This document shows positions 1 to 8,712 of a stretch of DNA of 64,000 nt, piece by piece (position 1 is the first letter of the stretch; the number at the start of each line of letters is the position of its first letter). The notes under the pieces are model-generated. The model was not told the origin of the DNA, did not search any database, and worked only from the letters and a program-made list of their open reading frames with translations. Position numbers and translations under genes: made by a program. The stretch comes from Marinilabiliaceae bacterium ANBcel2 (lineage in GTDB: Bacteria; Bacteroidota; Bacteroidia; Bacteroidales; Marinilabiliaceae): contig JARULA010000005.1 of assembly GCA_029688995.1 (NCBI GenBank), positions 124,001 to 188,000 of the forward strand. The letters run 5' to 3'.

Positions 1-478
1 AGGCAAAACGAGGATAATCCCTTATAAAAAGCTGCGTAACTTCATATTCACTCTTAAAAGATTCAGAACTATAAACCTCGGCAGGCAAAAGCTGCAAAAA
101 TGATTGAGTAGCATAAAAAAGAGCACTCTCATTATAAACTGTAAAAACAATATTATCACTACATATGTCAATTTCATACCCCTCATCTCCAAGGTCTTCA
201 CGCTGATTATCTAAATTTAAAATAATAGCATTGTCTTGTAATTGATAAATCCTTTCAACAGGTAATCCGGTTGTTTTACTAATTAATTTCTGAATAAACA
301 GAGCCGACTCCTCAAGCTCATTCTCAACATAAATTCCGGTCTCACTATTAACCACTATGACACCCTCTTTTACCTGAGAATAAACAGGTTTTGGAACTAT
401 TCCAACTCCCGATAAATCAAAACTTAAAAAAAACAGTAGTACCGAAACAAATAAAACCTTTAACACTTTACATCCCAT
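1..478 (-). CDS. GH20 beta-N-acetylhexosaminidase, N-terminal part (cut by window edge)
   Basis: I translated 159 codons from the ATG at 476-478 to the window edge. A hydrophobic signal segment covers about residues 5-24. After it comes the N-terminal accessory fold of family GH20: glycine/leucine-rich strands, a YATQSFLQLLP segment and then IRDYPRFA, the hallmark that leads into the catalytic TIM barrel. The barrel and its Asp-Glu catalytic pair lie outside the window. The family removes terminal beta-linked GlcNAc or GalNAc. It is the last visible gene of the SusC/SusD operon, so it probably trims GlcNAc from peptidoglycan fragments next to NamZ, which is inference. Family call is firm; substrate is not. 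Confidence 0.85.
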   Translation of the reverse strand, partial: MGCKVLKVLFVSVLLFFLSFDLSGVGIVPKPVYSQVKEGVIVVNSETGIYVENELEESALFIQKLISKTTGLPVERIYQLQDNAIILNLDNQREDLGDEGYEIDICSDNIVFTVYNESALFYATQSFLQLLPAEVYSSESFKSEYEVTQLFIRDYPRFA

Positions 479-520
479 AATAATATATCTCTTTTATCAT
501 AATAAACATAAAATAACCAC

Positions 521-2380
521 TTAATATCTATAACCCAACTCATCATATAAAACCTGAAGAACTGATTGACGAACACGTAAAGATGATATTGCTGAATGTG
601 ACCGTGAAGGATAAACACGATTAGACAAAAAAACATAAACAATATCAAATTCAGGATCGGCCCACACAAATGTGCCTGTAAATCCGGAATGACCAAACCC
701 CTTGGGATCAGCCCCTTTAGCCGGATAAGCATCTTTCAAAGATAACTCTAAATTATTCTCATTAGGCTTATCAAAACCAAGCCCCCTATGATTTTCCAAA
801 TGAGGGTACTGAACTTTAATAAACTCATCAACAATATATCGAGGTATAATCTCAACCCCGCCATACTCTCCGCGATTCAAATACATCTGCATAAGCTTTG
901 CCATATCATTGGCATTAGCAAAAAGCCCTGCGTTACCACTAACACCACCAAGAACTGCAGCAGCTTCATCGTGCACTCTCCCATGTACCAATGAACTCCT
1001 AAAATAACTGTCAAACTCGGTAGGAGGAATTTCATACTTAGAAAACCCTTTTTGCAAAGGATTATATACCACTCTTGAAGCGCCTAAAAGAGAATAAACA
1101 TTACTATATAAGAGATTTTCAAAAGAGGAACCGGTAATATCAGCTATCAACTCAGGATAAATCAAAAAAGAGAGACAAGAGTATCGATATTGATCTGTTG
1201 GTGAAAGATTTGACCGACGAATAGAACGATATACCCTTTTTTTAAAGTTATCCCTTAAATAAAGGTGATCTCCTAACTCGAGGGTATATCCTTGTTGCGG
1301 ATTATGTCGATAAAATCTTCTATTGTAACGACCATCATTTTTTGTCTCGGCCCAAAAATTGATGTATGATTGTAGTCTACCCCTGTGAGAGAGCAACTGC
1401 CGTAATGTAACAGTATCTTTATCTGATCTCCTGAAAAGTCCTCCTCTCCAATCTCTCCAGTAATTACTAAAAGGCTCGTCTAAATCCAGATCTCCCTTAC
1501 CAACTAACTGCATAATTAAAGGCAAAGCACCGCTTATTTTAGTAACTGATGCCAAATCATACAGATCACTATCTTTCACCCTGTTTCTATTATTATAGGT
1601 ATGAAAACCATATGATTCTTTGTAAATAACCTTTCCACCAACAGCCATTAACACCTGGCACCCGGGAAAAGCCTCCTTTTCAATAGCCTCAAAAACAATA
1701 CTATCTATACGTGCTCTTAATCTTTTATTCTCTATTCCAATATAATCAGGGGAGACATAGCTTAAGCGCACATTTTTATTTTCAATATTTTTTTGATTAA
1801 TATTAAATCCACCAAAAACTATCTGAGCTGCTATATCTGCTGCCAAATAGTGGTTATAATTACTAACTAAAAGAACTGAGGCATCTTCTAAAATATCCAG
1901 TTGAGCCAACTCTTCTTCGCTCCCAAGCCATACAGTAATTGAATTATCTTTTTTAATAAGAGATTTTATTAACTTCCCGTTTTCTATACTAATAGTATCA
2001 GAATCAACAAAAATCAGCAGTTTGTCATAACTCTCAAAATAGCCGCTATCAATATCACTACAATCTAAACTCTTTGACAAAAGATCTATTACAGGCATCT
2101 CTAAATATGAAATCACTCTTTGTGCAAAAAGATCATTTTCACTTAAAATAACAGAAGCAAACGAACCATTTTCAATATTTTTTAAAGGAAGCAGATCATT
2201 TTTGTTTTTTAACAATAACATTGAATTTAGAGCAGAATCAATATCAGAAGAGTCAGCTTTAAAGATCAACTTGCTACTATCACCACCTACCGGCCTGGTA
2301 GCAAACAGATTACCAAAACCAGTAAGCAGTATAATAACCCAAAACACTATACATCTTGAAAAGATCGTAGTTTTACTCAT
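521..2380 (-). CDS. Serine beta-lactamase-family hydrolase with GH3 C-terminal-like leader domain
   Basis: I prefer the ATG at 2378-2380 (MSKTTIF), which overlaps the preceding gene by 8 nt and opens a clear signal peptide, over an in-frame start ten codons earlier. Numbered from that earlier start, residues 45-210 resemble the C-terminal domain of GH3 enzymes (LLLKNKNDLLPL), and the rest is a class C beta-lactamase/DD-peptidase fold. The SxxK motif is SVTK at 288-291 and the third motif is HSG at 574-576. The YxN position reads YSC at 410-412. In many Bacteroidota the same fold is fused to a whole GH3 enzyme; here the GH3 catalytic barrel is missing. Likely periplasmic esterase or peptidase acting on peptidoglycan. 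Confidence 0.8.
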   Translation of the reverse strand: MSKTTIFSRCIVFWVIILLTGFGNLFATRPVGGDSSKLIFKADSSDIDSALNSMLLLKNKNDLLPLKNIENGSFASVILSENDLFAQRVISYLEMPVIDLLSKSLDCSDIDSGYFESYDKLLIFVDSDTISIENGKLIKSLIKKDNSITVWLGSEEELAQLDILEDASVLLVSNYNHYLAADIAAQIVFGGFNINQKNIENKNVRLSYVSPDYIGIENKRLRARIDSIVFEAIEKEAFPGCQVLMAVGGKVIYKESYGFHTYNNRNRVKDSDLYDLASVTKISGALPLIMQLVGKGDLDLDEPFSNYWRDWRGGLFRRSDKDTVTLRQLLSHRGRLQSYINFWAETKNDGRYNRRFYRHNPQQGYTLELGDHLYLRDNFKKRVYRSIRRSNLSPTDQYRYSCLSFLIYPELIADITGSSFENLLYSNVYSLLGASRVVYNPLQKGFSKYEIPPTEFDSYFRSSLVHGRVHDEAAAVLGGVSGNAGLFANANDMAKLMQMYLNRGEYGGVEIIPRYIVDEFIKVQYPHLENHRGLGFDKPNENNLELSLKDAYPAKGADPKGFGHSGFTGTFVWADPEFDIVYVFLSNRVYPSRSHSAISSLRVRQSVLQVLYDELGYRY

Positions 2381-3560
2381 ATAAAAGATATGGCTCTCTT
2401 TGTTTATCATATTTTTTATGCTCCTCTTTCCAGGTCAAACGTATCTCCTCTTCACTCATACCCGACTCTATCTGCTCTATTAAAATATCATTCCCTGCCA
2501 GCAAATTAAACCATCCCCTGCGTGATGTAAATTCAGAATCTTCTCCCGACAAATGGTAAAAGTCTATATAATATTTAAGGGTAAATTTCTGCTCAAGAGG
2601 GTCAAGATCTCTTAAATCAACACCAAAACACTCCTCATCCTGTTGCGGAGGAGAAGAGGCCATTCCTTTTATACTTCGCGGAGTAAAAGAAAATTCTCCA
2701 TATGAAGGATCCGGATATCCAATAACCTGAAAAGGAAATGTTGTACCACGACCAATACTAACATTTGTAGCTTCAAAAAAACAGAGTGAAGGATAGAGAC
2801 GAATAGAAAGGTCGTTTGGTAAATTAGGAGAAGGAGGAACCAAAACCGAATAGAACATATCCTTTGAATAGTTATCAACTTCAACAATAGTCAGGTCACA
2901 TTCGATACCATCATTGAGCCAACCTTCACCATTTATCATTAATGCCAGCTCTCCAACAGTTAAGCCATGAACAAGTGGAATAGGATGCATCCCAACGAAG
3001 GACTGAAAATCAAGATCTAATACAGGACCATCAAAATAGTCACCGGTAGGATTTGGCCTGTCAAGAACAATCATTGGAATGTCTGCTTCACCACACGCCT
3101 CCATCATATAGTGCATAGATGAAATATAGGTATAAAATCGAGCCCCTACATCCTGAATATCAAACAAAACTATATCGAGCCCTCCCATCTGCTCCATAGA
3201 AGGCTTGCGGCTTTCTCCATAGAGTGATACTATTGGCAGCCCGGTATCAGGATCAACACTATCATCAATATGCTCTCCGGCATCAGCGTCACCTCTAAAA
3301 CCATGCTCAGGAACGAAAATACGGTCAACATTAACACCCAATGCCAAAAGAGTATCTACAATATGTTCCCCATCGGTAGTTAACGCAGTATGATTAACCA
3401 ATAGCCCCACTTTTTTATCTTCAAGCTTATAAGCCCACTCGTTTACTTTATCTGCTCCGGTTTTTATCTCTTTGCTGTTACTCTCTTCATGAACACATGC
3501 AGGACTAAAAACAACCAACATTAACAGCACAATAGTTACAATAATCGCTTCTTTTTTCAT
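2373..3560 (-). CDS. namZ: NamZ-type exo-beta-N-acetylmuramidase (DUF1343, GH171), lipoprotein
   Basis: This is a 395-residue DUF1343 protein. NamZ enzymes release MurNAc from the non-reducing end of peptidoglycan chains. The signal peptide ends in a lipobox (SPAC, Cys22), so the enzyme is membrane-anchored, probably facing the periplasm or surface. Family landmarks are PEHG at 84-87, DIQDVG at 134-139 and DRPNP at 167-171. It sits between the phosphatase/PQQ gene and the beta-lactamase-fold gene, overlapping the latter by 8 nt, within the SusC/SusD operon. A second, non-lipidated copy lies at 14113-15339. Assignment to the family is firm; exo-muramidase activity is from family knowledge. Confidence 0.9.
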   Translation of the reverse strand: MKKEAIIVTIVLLMLVVFSPACVHEESNSKEIKTGADKVNEWAYKLEDKKVGLLVNHTALTTDGEHIVDTLLALGVNVDRIFVPEHGFRGDADAGEHIDDSVDPDTGLPIVSLYGESRKPSMEQMGGLDIVLFDIQDVGARFYTYISSMHYMMEACGEADIPMIVLDRPNPTGDYFDGPVLDLDFQSFVGMHPIPLVHGLTVGELALMINGEGWLNDGIECDLTIVEVDNYSKDMFYSVLVPPSPNLPNDLSIRLYPSLCFFEATNVSIGRGTTFPFQVIGYPDPSYGEFSFTPRSIKGMASSPPQQDEECFGVDLRDLDPLEQKFTLKYYIDFYHLSGEDSEFTSRRGWFNLLAGNDILIEQIESGMSEEEIRLTWKEEHKKYDKQREPYLLYE

Positions 3561-3571
3561 CTATCTATAAT

Positions 3572-3691
3572 TTATTTTGTTAAGGTAAAATGAAACTCGC
3601 CACAATAATCATTAGCTTTACTGTTAATTGATTCTTCTTTTTGAGAAAACTTTAACTGCGTCAATCTGGCGATTCTCATGGCTCGTTTCAT
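3572..3691 (-). repeat. Intercistronic palindromic repeat, copy 1 (possible 39-aa ORF)
   Basis: This gap between namZ and the phosphatase gene carries a short element whose ends recur at 39402-39489. The left end reads ATGAAACTCGCCA and the right end TGGCTCGTTTCAT, so the ends are imperfect inverted repeats (11 of 13 bases) around a copy-specific middle. On the minus strand it also forms an ORF of 39 codons starting MKRAM and ending GEFHFTLTK. In the other copy the corresponding GEFH-coding segment is in a different frame from the ATG, so conservation is at DNA level. It looks like a REP/MITE-type element rather than a gene. Confidence 0.6.
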
Positions 3692-3747
3692 AATATTAAT
3701 TTAAAAAAAAATATTTAATCATTGACCTGATAAATACCGGCCAAATG

Positions 3748-5607
3748 TTACTCCTTATACTTAATCTTTATAACACGTCCATCCATTGAGGTAAGCCAAA
3801 TATTACCGGCACTATCAAAATCCATAAAATTAACCGAAGAGTTACCTACCTTATGGATCCATTTTAACTCCTCATTGGATCGGTCAATAGCTGTAACAAG
3901 GCCATTTCGTGTTGCTCCTACAACAATATCATCACTGCTAATAACAGGACAGGGATTATGGTCATATCCAATTCCGGCATCAACAATCCAATTTAAGTCA
4001 AAAGAGTTAGTTGTTGTAGATACACTAATTATGTAATCATCCATCAATTTTGCATAAACCTCTTCTCCGCAAGGAGATACTCCCATTGATTCCCTTACAT
4101 CATACTCTCCTGTTCTCCAAATTTCATTTCCACTCTTTAAATCAAGAGAAGTCATATAACGATCAGGTGCAACAATAAAAACCCTTCCTTCAGAAATGGC
4201 AGGAACCACATTGCCCGGAGAGTATAAAACAGCGCCATGATCATTATTCCACTTCCATCTCAACTCACCTGTTTCGGCAGACAAGTTATATAAATGCCTA
4301 TCCCAGGCACCAAACACAACATGATCATCTTTCACAACAGCCTCAGCCTGTACTTGTGCATCAATACCATCAAAGGCCCATTGAACCTCACCACTTACTA
4401 CATCTATTTTATAAAAAGCACTATAACCACCTCCTATATATACAAACCCATCTTTTATAACAGGAGCAGCAACTACCGGACTGCCAGCATTAACCTGCCA
4501 AAGAATATCTCCTGTTGCAACATTAAATCCATAAATATACCCATCGGCAGCACCTGTAACAACAATATCATCATAATATGCAGGAGTTGAAAACAGAGAA
4601 CCTTCAAAATTATGTTCCCACAACACCTCATCAGATAAATAACTAACCACCTTAAGTTCTCCCAATGAATTACCATAAACAAATGCTGTATCATTGATTA
4701 AGGATACACCGGTAAAAACAGATGCTGCATCAACCCACTCATAGTCAATACCAACTGCAGGATATTCGGCATTTACAGAATAGTCAGGCGCAGCTGAAGT
4801 CTCTAACTCCTCTATCTTAACAGGATTATTTAAATCAATAGCAATATCAGGCTCTCCAAGTGGTTTATCCAAAATCTTCTCATAAGCCTGTAATGAATCA
4901 TTATCAATCTTAATAATATTATATCCGGGTTCACCACCATCTCTTAATACAAGAGAACGCCCCATTATACCGGGAATACCATCAAAATTCATAACCCTTA
5001 ACTGATGATGATGACCACAAAAAGAGGCCCTGCAATCATAACTATTTAAAATATCTGTGATCTCATACCAATTATCCAACTCTTCATTAAGAGGATAATG
5101 TGCAAAAGAGAAGAGTTGCTTCCCTTCGGCTCTTTCCTCTAACTCCTTTTTAAGCCAATGAACATCTTCACGCTTAACATGTCCATCTCCCATTTTTAAG
5201 TAAGGTCCAGTACTAAACCCAACAAATAAAAAATCTTTCCATTCTACTATAAAACGATCGTCTCCCCACAATTCAATAAATTTTTGTCCTGCACTCTCCG
5301 ACCAGTTGGTCTCATGATTACCGGGAACTATATGATAATCCTTGTCCAAACCATCAAGAAGATCATAAACCAATAAAAGCTCTTCATTTGATCCTGAATT
5401 GCATATATCACCGGTAATTAAAACCATATCAACATCTGAGCTATTTATTTCATCTATCACATTTTTCATATGCCCAATATTATCTGAGCCCGGAGTAATA
5501 TGAAGATCGGTTAAAAAAGCAAACTTGACTGCCGAAGAGTCGCCCTTTCCGCATCCAATCAATAATGGAATCAATAATGCTAAAAATAATAAACTAACAC
5601 TTCTCAT
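3748..5607 (-). CDS. Lipoprotein with calcineurin-like phosphatase and PQQ beta-propeller domains
   Basis: The 619-residue product starts with a lipoprotein signal (LIGC, Cys19). Residues 27-220 carry the metallophosphoesterase motifs: TDLH (Asp34, His36), GD at 66-67, GNHE at 96-99, AHYP and GHHH, which bind two metals. From about residue 280 to the end, WEHNFEGSL, ILWQVNAGS, VQWAFDG, LRWKWNN and IWRTG mark the regular tryptophan-docked blades of a PQQ-like (YVTN/BamB-type) propeller. The substrate is unknown. Its place between amidase and namZ in a muropeptide operon suggests it removes phosphate from wall-linked polymers such as glycosyl phosphates, but this is inference. Confidence 0.85.
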   Translation of the reverse strand: MRSVSLLFLALLIPLLIGCGKGDSSAVKFAFLTDLHITPGSDNIGHMKNVIDEINSSDVDMVLITGDICNSGSNEELLLVYDLLDGLDKDYHIVPGNHETNWSESAGQKFIELWGDDRFIVEWKDFLFVGFSTGPYLKMGDGHVKREDVHWLKKELEERAEGKQLFSFAHYPLNEELDNWYEITDILNSYDCRASFCGHHHQLRVMNFDGIPGIMGRSLVLRDGGEPGYNIIKIDNDSLQAYEKILDKPLGEPDIAIDLNNPVKIEELETSAAPDYSVNAEYPAVGIDYEWVDAASVFTGVSLINDTAFVYGNSLGELKVVSYLSDEVLWEHNFEGSLFSTPAYYDDIVVTGAADGYIYGFNVATGDILWQVNAGSPVVAAPVIKDGFVYIGGGYSAFYKIDVVSGEVQWAFDGIDAQVQAEAVVKDDHVVFGAWDRHLYNLSAETGELRWKWNNDHGAVLYSPGNVVPAISEGRVFIVAPDRYMTSLDLKSGNEIWRTGEYDVRESMGVSPCGEEVYAKLMDDYIISVSTTTNSFDLNWIVDAGIGYDHNPCPVISSDDIVVGATRNGLVTAIDRSNEELKWIHKVGNSSVNFMDFDSAGNIWLTSMDGRVIKIKYKE

Positions 5608-5617
5608 AATATTTATA

Positions 5618-8587
5618 TTAAAAATTCAACTCAAAAATATCTAAAACTCCTTTTATCAGCTCTACTCCCTCTTTCTCACAAATCACAGACTCTAAAGGAA
5701 AACCAAAACTTAAAACAGAATAGTGCTTATCATAAAAAACAGCAGCTGCCGAATTTGTTTGACTATACCTATACAAAACCCTGCTATAATCTGATGATTC
5801 AATAAATGAGTCAGGATTTAAAACACCATAGATCTCACTATTTGTTAAACTATTATTATAATACAACTCACCTGGCAAATTAAAATCAGAACACCCACTA
5901 CATACTATACGTCCCGAACGATCTGCATAACCCGAATGCCACTTATACCCCAAAACATCCTTCATAAAACCCTCTGTTTCATCATCGCCTCGCTCCTTAG
6001 CATCCGAAGCAATATAAGCTCCGGAAAAAAGCATTTTCCCACCTTTACTGGCATAAAGTTCGATCTGCTTTTTTATTCTGTCACAAAACAGTGTATAGCG
6101 ATATAGGTTACTATCCTTATAATCGATCACACTTTTTTGCCTGCCATAAATAAAATTTATTAAGGAAAACATTTTAAGCTGATCTACTTCAAAATCTTTA
6201 AACGCCTCTTTGCTAACAGATATAAAAGAGATATCTGCTCCCTTAAAAAATTTACCTTGCCTGTTAACATTTTCAAAAGTATTACCTAAAACACCATGCC
6301 CTTCCAGCTCTGAAGAGCTCGCGCCCCAGCCCGGACTGTCATCATGAATCCAGGGAGAAGAGCGATCAAAATCATACTGAAAACCTGTACGACTATAATC
6401 TAACCCATCAGAAACCCCATAATCCTCCCACCAGGCAATTCCACCAATATTCCCGTTATCAAAAAAAGAAGGAGCATCAACCCGGTCAAAACAGTTAACA
6501 ATTAATACCATTTCTTTATTTACGCCACCCGTGTAAACCGACAAAGTTTCACCGGCAAAACTTTCTCCTCCCTTATTTACCGCTGTAACCTTAAAATCAT
6601 AAATATAATCCTCACAAGGCAGTTCAATATCATAATAGATCTCATCTGTTAATCCAACTTTTTTAAATCCATAACCCTCTTTACGCATATATATTGTATA
6701 ATAATCAGCTATTGCAGTAGGTTCCAATTTATCTATCTGTTCCTTCCATTTAACTCTTACCCTATTATCTTCAAGATACATTATTGACATCTGCCTAACA
6801 GGAAGAGGCTGTACAACAGCATCGGCACCAACTAAAAATCTTAAAACTCCTTTATAAACAGACCTGCTCAAATCAAACTGAAACGTAGGATCGAGACCAT
6901 ATTTCATGTCTGCTGCATTTTGATGAGAAAAAAATTCAATTAAAGAAGCAGGAACATCTGGTCGCCAGGCTTCAGAATATTGACGATCCCATAAAGGTCG
7001 CCTAACCCATTCACTGTTATATTTTACTTTTATATCATCAACAATTGAAGTTTGTATAATATCGGTTAAATGTCTTGATAACAATCGAGAATCACCGGAT
7101 GGAAATTTACCATCATTTTTATAAGTACTATATATTCCCAAAGTCCCAATTATAGAATCAAAGGGAGTTATGCCGGCATCGGTATGCAACGATAAAGAGA
7201 TATCAACAGGAATATTCAATCCTTTAATCGAATCAGCATCATTATCACCTTTTAAATAGTTCACCCACTCACCTCTTGACATATAGTCATCATTATAATC
7301 ATTTTTGCCATCATTAAGACTATATATAGTATCAGGAACACCAGAATATTGAAGAAAATAACGAGCTCCTTCCATATATCTTAAACGCTTACTGGTAAGC
7401 TTGTTATTGCCCTTTCCACGAGCAACAGATCCCATTCCGCCTCCAAATCTTACTGCATCTGTTGTTATCACACCACCGGGTTCACCATATCCTAATATCT
7501 CAACACTTGCCAGATCCCGGGAATTTCCCTCTTTAAAATAAAACTCTCCCAAATAGATCCATGTTCCATATCCCATCTGTTGATTGAGAGTAAATGATGT
7601 AGAACCTCCACTATAATTGACCCTGCATTTAACATTATTTAATGCATCTTTATTATAAGCCCACGAAGTATAAACTGCATAATATCCATCTTCAGGGATT
7701 TCAGGGATATATATAATTTTACCGGGTTTTTCAAAAGAAGCATCTATAGCATAATGTGAACCTTTAGTAAAAGGATTTTCTCCGCTATAAAGTCTTTCTT
7801 TATGCATAAAGCCTCCTATATCATGGGTTAACCATGAAAACTCCCCATCAACAATCTCTATTTTAGAATTGCCGGATGAAATAGCATTATCCACAATAAC
7901 TTCATTAGCATTAGCGCAAATTTCCCGTGGATAAAAAACATTAGCTCCGGCATTGTTAAGCATAGGAATTAAATATTTTGTAGCGATTGAATGAACAAAA
8001 AGATCTTCAACAGTTCCAAACAATCTTGCTCTTTGCCATTGCCATCTATCTAAATCATGATTATAGTACCAACCATGACCACCCCATAAAGCAATGTGGC
8101 TATTAGTTAATCCTCTGGGAAAATTGTATCCATCACGTTTAACTACTGCTTTGTCAACCCTAATACCATCATAAGATGCAGAACTCTCAATATTTTTATA
8201 AAAGTCAGGAATATAATCCCATAAACTATCCCCTTTCAACAAAAAGTCAATTTTATAACCGGGATACTCTTTATACAAACGATTAGTTAATAATGTAGTA
8301 ACAGAATCAACATTATTAAGACGAATGGGATAATGAATTAATGCTTGAGAAAAATTTAACTCTAAAACAGAATCAGCCTCATAGATTATCAATGTATCTA
8401 CAACAACATCTCCTTTGTTTGGAGCTGCAAAACAATTATCTATAAGAGAGTTTAAATCAGAAATCAACTCATCTTTTTTATCATCAGAATAGAAAAGACT
8501 CTTAGTTTGTGAACATCCAATAGATATAACCAACAAAACTATCGCTGTAACCCATGAAATCGATCTAAAGAGTTTTACAAAACACAT
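5618..8587 (-). CDS. N-acetylmuramoyl-L-alanine amidase-like lipoprotein with golvesin/xanthan-lyase-type domain
   Basis: The ATG at 8585-8587 opens a clean lipoprotein signal (ISIGC, Cys25) preceded by an AAAAGG-like ribosome site; a longer in-frame start at 8683 has none. The first third holds the amidase_3-type metal-site pieces ALWGGHGWY, a conserved acidic TVEDL and, further on, SLSLHTDAG and SLIEFFSHQN. A golvesin/xanthan-lyase beta domain (DGYYAVYTSW, DAVRFGGGMG) is inserted between the catalytic halves, followed by a fibronectin-like strand region and a C-terminal domain with GGKMLFSGAY. The family cleaves the MurNAc-L-Ala amide. It is directly downstream of susD in the operon. Often misannotated as xanthan lyase. 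Confidence 0.8.
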   Translation of the reverse strand: MCFVKLFRSISWVTAIVLLVISIGCSQTKSLFYSDDKKDELISDLNSLIDNCFAAPNKGDVVVDTLIIYEADSVLELNFSQALIHYPIRLNNVDSVTTLLTNRLYKEYPGYKIDFLLKGDSLWDYIPDFYKNIESSASYDGIRVDKAVVKRDGYNFPRGLTNSHIALWGGHGWYYNHDLDRWQWQRARLFGTVEDLFVHSIATKYLIPMLNNAGANVFYPREICANANEVIVDNAISSGNSKIEIVDGEFSWLTHDIGGFMHKERLYSGENPFTKGSHYAIDASFEKPGKIIYIPEIPEDGYYAVYTSWAYNKDALNNVKCRVNYSGGSTSFTLNQQMGYGTWIYLGEFYFKEGNSRDLASVEILGYGEPGGVITTDAVRFGGGMGSVARGKGNNKLTSKRLRYMEGARYFLQYSGVPDTIYSLNDGKNDYNDDYMSRGEWVNYLKGDNDADSIKGLNIPVDISLSLHTDAGITPFDSIIGTLGIYSTYKNDGKFPSGDSRLLSRHLTDIIQTSIVDDIKVKYNSEWVRRPLWDRQYSEAWRPDVPASLIEFFSHQNAADMKYGLDPTFQFDLSRSVYKGVLRFLVGADAVVQPLPVRQMSIMYLEDNRVRVKWKEQIDKLEPTAIADYYTIYMRKEGYGFKKVGLTDEIYYDIELPCEDYIYDFKVTAVNKGGESFAGETLSVYTGGVNKEMVLIVNCFDRVDAPSFFDNGNIGGIAWWEDYGVSDGLDYSRTGFQYDFDRSSPWIHDDSPGWGASSSELEGHGVLGNTFENVNRQGKFFKGADISFISVSKEAFKDFEVDQLKMFSLINFIYGRQKSVIDYKDSNLYRYTLFCDRIKKQIELYASKGGKMLFSGAYIASDAKERGDDETEGFMKDVLGYKWHSGYADRSGRIVCSGCSDFNLPGELYYNNSLTNSEIYGVLNPDSFIESSDYSRVLYRYSQTNSAAAVFYDKHYSVLSFGFPLESVICEKEGVELIKGVLDIFELNF

Positions 8588-8617
8588 AAAATCAACCTTT
8601 TCACTATAAAATATTAA

Positions 8618-8665
8618 GAAGGAGGAAAATAAGTATATGAAAACATACCCTATTTTCCATCCTTC
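8618..8665 (-). terminator. Intercistronic hairpin between susD and amidase gene
   Basis: The arms 8618-8639 and 8644-8665 can pair over about 20 bases with a four-base loop and a few mismatches. No strong T-run follows on the minus strand, so it may be a leaky terminator or an mRNA-stability hairpin that lets susCD be expressed above the downstream enzymes. This is inference from position and pairing only. Confidence 0.4.
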
Positions 8666-8712
8666 TAAAGAACTATATAACAACTATTAATACAATTGTT
8701 ATTATAAATTTT

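Noticed and set aside
3572-3691. A conserved 39-residue protein gene
   Set aside because: The second copy has the conserved segments in different frames, so DNA-level conservation is the better explanation.
5618-8587. Xanthan lyase
   Set aside because: The golvesin-type domain often leads to this name, but the catalytic motifs are of an amidase and the neighbours act on peptidoglycan.
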